DNA of 9,270 nucleotides, taken from Spirochaetaceae bacterium. GTDB lineage: Bacteria > Spirochaetota > Spirochaetia > Spirochaetales_E > Spirochaetaceae_B. A model generated the notes under the pieces. That model searched no databases. It saw only the letters and a list, made by a program, of their open reading frames with translations, and was not told the origin of the DNA. The position numbers and the translations under genes were made by a program. The stretch is taken from NCBI GenBank assembly GCA_003249275.1, contig QKJO01000211.1, positions 1-9,270 of the forward strand. Reading direction: 5' to 3'. Shown one piece after another: positions 5,162 through 9,270 of this stretch (position 1 is the stretch's first letter; the number at the start of each line of letters is the position of its first letter).

Positions 5162-6927
5162 TGGGGTGCTTCCTTGAGCAGAGGGATCGTAAAACCGATG
5201 ACGGCTCCCATCCCCTTCCTGCTGGAAAAGATGAGGTTGTACTGTTCGCCGAAGAAGAGATGGAGTCTCTCCTGCACATTCCTGAGCCCCATCCCGCTGC
5301 GGGATGATTCGGGAATCCGCCCCTCCCTGAGCTGTACAAGGGTCTCCTCATCGATACCGGCGCCGCTGTCCTCCACCGTAAAGAGGATGTGATCCTCCTC
5401 CAGGGTACCCCGGATTGTGATCATGCCCTCCATGGATTTGTTCTTGATTCCATGATAGATGGCATTCTCCACCAGGGGCTGAAGGAGGAGTTTGAGGGAG
5501 TAATAGGAATAAAGTTCCGGATCCACAAGAATTCTGAAGTCCATCTTGTTCTTGTATCTCATCTTCTGAATGGACAGATAGGAGGTAATGTGGTCGATGA
5601 CCTGCCGGATGGGGATGATCTCCTGTCCCTTGTTCAGACTGAGCCTGAAGAAGTCAGCCAGATCCTCGGTCATCCTGACGGCATCCTCGTTCTCATTCCC
5701 CTCGATGAGCCAGATGATGGAATCCAGGGTATTGTAAAGAAAATGGGGGTTGATCTGGGCCTGGAGAGCCTTGAACTCATTCTTCCGTTTGAGCTCCTGC
5801 TCCAGCTGATTCTGAAGCATGAGCTCCTTGATCTTCCGTATGGCAATCCCGCAGTCCTCGGCCAGATCATAGACCTCATGGTCGCACTTCACGTCGATAT
5901 TGATGTTGAAGTTCCCTTTTTCAACCTCCTGCATGGATTTACGGAGAACCTCGATGGGCTGCACGATCCGTCCCGACAGGAGGGTCGAGATGAGGATAAC
6001 GATTGTAAAGGTGAAGAGAATCAGCAGCCAGAGGTAGTACTGCAGCTGCTTCTTGCCCGCCAGAAGCTCTTTGACATAGGAGGCTCCGATGATGGTCCAC
6101 CCTGTTTCATCCGATGTATCGAAGGTGTAGAGGATGCTCTCATCATCCACGGTTGTCAGAAGGGAACCGCTTTTCCGGCTCAGAATCTCCTGGATCTTTT
6201 CATGCTTCAGATCGTTGTAGATAAGGTCCTGACGGGGATGAAAGACAATCTCCCCCTGAGGATTGATGATGAAGATGTATCCCCTGCGGCCTATCTGTAC
6301 GGCACTGCTAAGCTCGGAGATGACATTGTAATTCAAATCAGCCAGCAGGACACCCCTCTTTCGGCCTTCGATCATGAGGCTCCTGCTGAGGGTGATCACC
6401 CAGGGGTAGCGTCCGGCAATGAGGTTCTGGACATGGGAGGATGTGATGTAGGGTTTTGTCTTCTGACTGCTCGCCATAGCGTACCAGTCCTGCTCCCGGA
6501 AATCGACGGCCGGATTCAGACGGTCCTCACTCCTCTGGCTGACGAACTCGCCGTCATCCAGGAGGATCACCAGGTTCACAAGGTCCGTTCGGACCTCGAT
6601 GATGGAATGGAGGAATTTCTGAATCTCCGGACCCAGCTGATCCCGGGGTGACGTACCGGGAGACTGTTCAATGAAATCCCGGACATCCTGGTGCTGCAGC
6701 ACCACGGAGGAGATATCCTCCATATAGCCGATGTAGTTGTTGATGATGCTGTTCATCTGCAGGATCATCTGGGACACATAGCTGTTCGTATTTTCCGTCA
6801 GAGTCCTTTCATACAGGTAGTTGGCCGCGATGCCGAAGACGGAAATTTCAAGGAACAGCATGGCCGAAAAGCTCCAGATCAGCTGGCTCCTGATGCTGTT
6901 GCTGCTCCGGCGTGTGTAGTACCTCAC
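5158..6927 (-). CDS. Sensor histidine kinase, LytS/YesM type
   Basis: This 589-residue inner-membrane kinase has TM1 at about 15-38, a large extracytoplasmic region (about 39-295, dCache-like, with a DGEF stretch and VDFREQDWYAMA typical of Cache folds), TM2 at about 296-318 and HAMP at about 319-371. A His_kinase domain (PF06580) carries the phosphorylated H395 in QINPHFLYNTL, followed by HATPase_c. The ATP-binding boxes are visible: N-box LQPLVENAIYHG (482-493, N488), DSGAG (520-524) and GMGLRNV (545-551). The start is GTG at 6925-6927, overlapping the regulator TGA by 4 bp; AGGA lies about 8 nt upstream. The next in-frame ATG (M23) would cut through TM1. It should receive the signal from the anchored binding protein encoded immediately downstream and phosphorylate the YesN-type regulator encoded upstream. 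A direct ligand for the Cache region is also possible. Confidence 0.92.
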   Translation of the reverse strand: MRYYTRRSSNSIRSQLIWSFSAMLFLEISVFGIAANYLYERTLTENTNSYVSQMILQMNSIINNYIGYMEDISSVVLQHQDVRDFIEQSPGTSPRDQLGPEIQKFLHSIIEVRTDLVNLVILLDDGEFVSQRSEDRLNPAVDFREQDWYAMASSQKTKPYITSSHVQNLIAGRYPWVITLSRSLMIEGRKRGVLLADLNYNVISELSSAVQIGRRGYIFIINPQGEIVFHPRQDLIYNDLKHEKIQEILSRKSGSLLTTVDDESILYTFDTSDETGWTIIGASYVKELLAGKKQLQYYLWLLILFTFTIVILISTLLSGRIVQPIEVLRKSMQEVEKGNFNINIDVKCDHEVYDLAEDCGIAIRKIKELMLQNQLEQELKRKNEFKALQAQINPHFLYNTLDSIIWLIEGNENEDAVRMTEDLADFFRLSLNKGQEIIPIRQVIDHITSYLSIQKMRYKNKMDFRILVDPELYSYYSLKLLLQPLVENAIYHGIKNKSMEGMITIRGTLEEDHILFTVEDSGAGIDEETLVQLREGRIPESSRSGMGLRNVQERLHLFFGEQYNLIFSSRKGMGAVIGFTIPLLKEAPQ

Positions 6928-8537
6928 AGATGATTCCTGTACTGGGACGGAGTCTTGCCGGTGTATTTCTTGAAGATGCTCGAAAAATACCGCTGGTCTG
7001 CATATCCCACCTGCTCCGCAATATCCATGAGCTTGAGATCGCTGGTTTTGAGGAGTTCGCAGGCTTTGGAGACCCTGAGGCTTGTCAGATACTCCACAAA
7101 GGTTTTACCCGTAAACTGACGGAAGAGTTTGCTGAGATAGCTGGGGCTGATGAAAAACAGATTCGTTATGAAGTCCACATCGATATCGGGAGATCCGTAA
7201 TTGGTTTCCAGATAACTCTGGATATGGCTGATCTTTTTCTCGGGATAGTTGCGCCGGTGCTCCCTCATGACCGAAGCGATCTCGCTGATCAGCTTATTGA
7301 GTCTCTCCTCGACCGAGTTGAGGTTATCAAGATCGGAAACCACCGACAATGATTCGGAGAGACGGTTGATATCGGCTGCGGGAATTCCTTCTTCCAGAGT
7401 CCCCAGAAAGTCAATGATCAGGAAGGTCAGTTTGTTGATCTCCAGCCTGATGCGGACGGCATTGAGACCGCTCTCTCTCAGAGCAAAGATGTAATCGTCC
7501 AGCAGAGCACTGACCGAGGCCTCCGACTCCTGCTTCAAAACCGAGAGGATTCTCTCATGAAGCTGTCTGATCCTGTTCTGACGGGCCGTCATGCGCCGGG
7601 AAGAGTCCTGGTAATAGAAGACATTGCGCCCTCCTATGATCATCCTGTTGTCCAGAGCCGTCCTGGCCTGGGAATAGGAGAGATGCAGACCTGCAATCCC
7701 CGAAACGGGATTCCCAAGGCCCAGGGAGCAGGAGTATTCGGGGAGAAGGTTCAGCGACTTGTGCAGCTGCTCCGCCACAAACCGTCCGGTGTGCTGGAGG
7801 GAATCCCGTCCTTTATCATGGATGATCAGATTCACCGACTGCTCCGAGGACTGACAGATCATCATCCGCGGCACCTTATCCAGAAGTTTTTCAGCCTCCT
7901 CACGGACGGCCAGAAGATAGAGATCCGGCGTAAAGGGGGAATTCCGGTCCACCTCGCTGTGATCCATGATGATGATCAGAGCACTGTAGAAGTCATTGTC
8001 CAGGTCCTGACCGGGCAGCTGGTCCTTGTTGTTCTCCAGTTCCGCCGGGTGGAGGGGTCTTGTCAGGATGCGGCAAAGGAAACGCTCGTGGAGGATCTGT
8101 TTGTGCTCTTCCTTCAGCGCCAGAAGGTGATTCATGTCGATCTGGAAATCTTCCCGCCTCTTCAGTTCCGTCCTGATTCTTTCCAGGAGTTCTCTGATCT
8201 TCCGTGAGCTCAGAGGCTTCAGAACATACTCATGGACATTGTAGAGGAGTGCCTGCCGGGCATAATCAAAATCCTCATAACCGCTGAGGATAACAACCAG
8301 GGATTCAGGACTGTTTTCGGAGGCATAGCGCGCCACCTCCAGACCGTCTTTCTGAGGCATGCATATATCTGTAATGATCACATCGGGAGGATTCTCTCTG
8401 ATGGCGGCAATGGCCGACTCACCGTCTTCACAGGGCGGAAGGAATTCAAACCCCTCGCCGTCCCAGTCGATTTTTCTGGAGATTCCATCCCTTATGATCT
8501 GCTCGTCATCAACCAGAAGCAGAGTGTACCGGGGCAT
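6924..8537 (-). CDS. Response regulator with AraC DNA-binding domain, YesN type
   Basis: This 537-residue cytoplasmic transcription regulator starts with a receiver domain (1-125): acidic pocket D10-D11, phosphoacceptor D57 (VIITDICMP), S85 (ILSGYEDF) and K107 (YVLKP). A central region (about 135-420) of the YesN kind has no recognised catalytic motif and is probably a dimerisation or signal-transfer region. The C-terminal AraC/HTH_18 domain (about 436-537) has two helix-turn-helix units, near 453-477 and 500-527, ending in the conserved GKTPSQYR. All phosphorylation residues are intact, so it should be activated by the adjoining kinase, with which it overlaps by 4 bp (GTGA). The likely target is the mglB promoter, inferred from position only. 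The start is ATG at 8535-8537; it has no convincing Shine-Dalgarno (only GGA two bases upstream), but the receiver fold begins here and no better start exists. Confidence 0.93.
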   Translation of the reverse strand: MPRYTLLLVDDEQIIRDGISRKIDWDGEGFEFLPPCEDGESAIAAIRENPPDVIITDICMPQKDGLEVARYASENSPESLVVILSGYEDFDYARQALLYNVHEYVLKPLSSRKIRELLERIRTELKRREDFQIDMNHLLALKEEHKQILHERFLCRILTRPLHPAELENNKDQLPGQDLDNDFYSALIIIMDHSEVDRNSPFTPDLYLLAVREEAEKLLDKVPRMMICQSSEQSVNLIIHDKGRDSLQHTGRFVAEQLHKSLNLLPEYSCSLGLGNPVSGIAGLHLSYSQARTALDNRMIIGGRNVFYYQDSSRRMTARQNRIRQLHERILSVLKQESEASVSALLDDYIFALRESGLNAVRIRLEINKLTFLIIDFLGTLEEGIPAADINRLSESLSVVSDLDNLNSVEERLNKLISEIASVMREHRRNYPEKKISHIQSYLETNYGSPDIDVDFITNLFFISPSYLSKLFRQFTGKTFVEYLTSLRVSKACELLKTSDLKLMDIAEQVGYADQRYFSSIFKKYTGKTPSQYRNHL

Positions 8538-8544
8538 AATCCGT

Positions 8545-8573
8545 ATAGTAGCCCGATTCTCTCATGGGGTAAA
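8545..8573 (-). promoter_or_regulatory. Candidate promoter of the regulator-kinase-sensor operon
   Basis: On the minus strand TTTACC (plus 8568-8573, 4 of 6 to -35) and TACTAT (plus 8545-8550, 4 of 6 to -10) are separated by exactly 17 bp. Only 7 nt lie between the -10 box and the regulator ATG, so transcription from here would begin at or next to the start codon. It is a motif match only. Confidence 0.35.
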
Positions 8574-8682
8574 GCAAATGTTAGGAAACAGGGAATGAAT
8601 CCCGGATTAAAGAGTATTCAGCTGATCCTTAAGACTTGATAATGGACATCGGCCGGGACAGACCAAAACTTAGAATCATCAA

Positions 8683-9270
8683 TTAATCACGGACTGCTGC
8701 GATACTGAAATCTTCTATCGGGTTTCCCTCCCTGGTATTATCAGAATGGGTTTCCAGAATCTGTCCCCGCCTTATCAGTTCCAATCTCAATTCGGAATAC
8801 TTTAGATCCTGAAGCGGAATATTCCTTTCCAGGGAGAGAAGAACAGCTGCCGCCATGGATTCTGCCAGCATCATAAAGACTGGCTCCATCCTGACCGATC
8901 CAAAAGCAATATGGGAGGCAGAGACAGCCACAGGAACTGCTAAATTGGAGCATTCTCCATTCTTAGGGATGCAAGAACGGTATGAAATAGCATAGGGTCT
9001 GGGTAGGACCATCTCAACATTTCCTTCATTTCTGACTACTCCGTTCACGATTATCCTCTGACAGTTGTGGCTGTCCATCTGATAGGCGCCCATGGCGACG
9101 GGATCATCGCATTCTTTCTGCCCTATGCAGTTATGTTCGGTTATGACATAATCGGAAATCATTCGCCGACCTTCCCGGATGTACAACTGGTGTGGCCAAT
9201 GGTCCGTTTTGATAAATTCGTCCTTTGGCAAACCCCATTCCCGGTATAATTTTCGATATTTTTCAGGAAC
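8683..9270 (-). CDS. FAD-dependent oxidoreductase (FAD_oxidored family), C-terminal part
   Basis: The open frame continues through the right edge with no start that can be trusted; 195 residues and a TAA stop (8683-8685) are visible. A TTG near 9231 is in frame, but the protein plainly extends upstream of it. Visible hallmarks of the FAD_oxidored family (PF12831) are TDHWPHQLYIREGRRM, MDSHNCQR, ISYRSCIPKNGECSNLAVP and SASHIAFGSVRMEPVFMM. The last forms part of the FAD-binding wall near the C-terminus; the N-terminal Rossmann GxGxxG is outside the window. Members are probably cytoplasmic oxidoreductases of unsettled substrate that often sit in carbohydrate-degradation clusters. It is co-directional with the sensor genes and separated from them by 145 bp with no clear terminator, so co-transcription is possible. 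A role in metabolising the imported sugar or a derivative is conjecture. Confidence 0.85.
   Translation of the reverse strand, partial: VPEKYRKLYREWGLPKDEFIKTDHWPHQLYIREGRRMISDYVITEHNCIGQKECDDPVAMGAYQMDSHNCQRIIVNGVVRNEGNVEMVLPRPYAISYRSCIPKNGECSNLAVPVAVSASHIAFGSVRMEPVFMMLAESMAAAVLLSLERNIPLQDLKYSELRLELIRRGQILETHSDNTREGNPIEDFSIAAVRD

Noticed and set aside
5389..6651. Long plus-strand open frame of 420 codons opposite the kinase gene
   Set aside because: It is antisense to a gene with complete domain motifs. Its translation is rich in D, G, L, H and Q with no recognisable domain, and no promoter or ribosome site supports it.
7557..8207. Plus-strand open frame of 216 codons opposite the response regulator
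   Set aside because: It is an antisense shadow of a well-supported regulator gene and has no family resemblance or initiation signal.
8591..8603. Short dyad GGGAATGAATCCC upstream of the regulator gene
   Set aside because: The arms are four bases around an imperfect centre; this is within chance expectation and matches no operator I know.

Overview
The window reads as a carbohydrate-uptake locus with its own sensory system, from a Gram-negative-type bacterium that exports binding proteins. I favour a spirochaete (Spirochaeta or Treponema relatives). The grounds are the signal-peptide style of the binding protein (a cleavage region reading LFANGQ), an mglBAC-like sugar transporter and moderate GC content. 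No marker gene is present, so this is an impression, not a proof. Every gene except the first fragment lies on the minus strand.

Layout, left to right: (1) the 3' end of a plus-strand LrgB/YohK-type membrane protein (1-128), converging on the transporter operon; (2) a minus-strand intrinsic terminator (131-165) that closes the operon; (3) a permease of the MglC type (190-1203); (4) a two-domain ATPase of the MglA type (1274-2794); (5) a secreted sugar-binding protein of the MglB type (2906-4021, start corrected to an internal ATG); (6) a second RbsB-like sugar-binding protein that keeps an N-terminal membrane anchor (4184-5161); (7) a LytS/YesM-type sensor histidine kinase with a large extracytoplasmic Cache-like region (5158-6927, GTG start); (8) a YesN-type response regulator with an AraC DNA-binding domain (6924-8537); (9) the C-terminal part of an FAD-dependent oxidoreductase of the FAD_oxidored type, running off the right edge (8683-9270).

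In transcription order the cluster is oxidoreductase, then regulator-kinase-anchored binding protein (two 4-bp stop/start overlaps, so tightly coupled), then binding protein-ATPase-permease. The likely logic is that the anchored binding protein captures sugar outside the membrane and presents it to the kinase. The kinase phosphorylates the AraC-type regulator, which switches on mglBAC from the 162-bp region ahead of mglB. This is the architecture known for XylFII-LytS-YesN xylose sensing in Firmicutes, here placed next to an mgl-like transporter.

The non-coding gaps are short (none over 300 bases) but structured. There is a perfect 11-bp hairpin between mglB and mglA, mutually exclusive hairpins in the mglB leader, 21-bp-spaced direct repeats upstream of mglB, and a possible leaderless start for the regulator. 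No RNA genes, CRISPR arrays, insertion sequences or att sites were seen.
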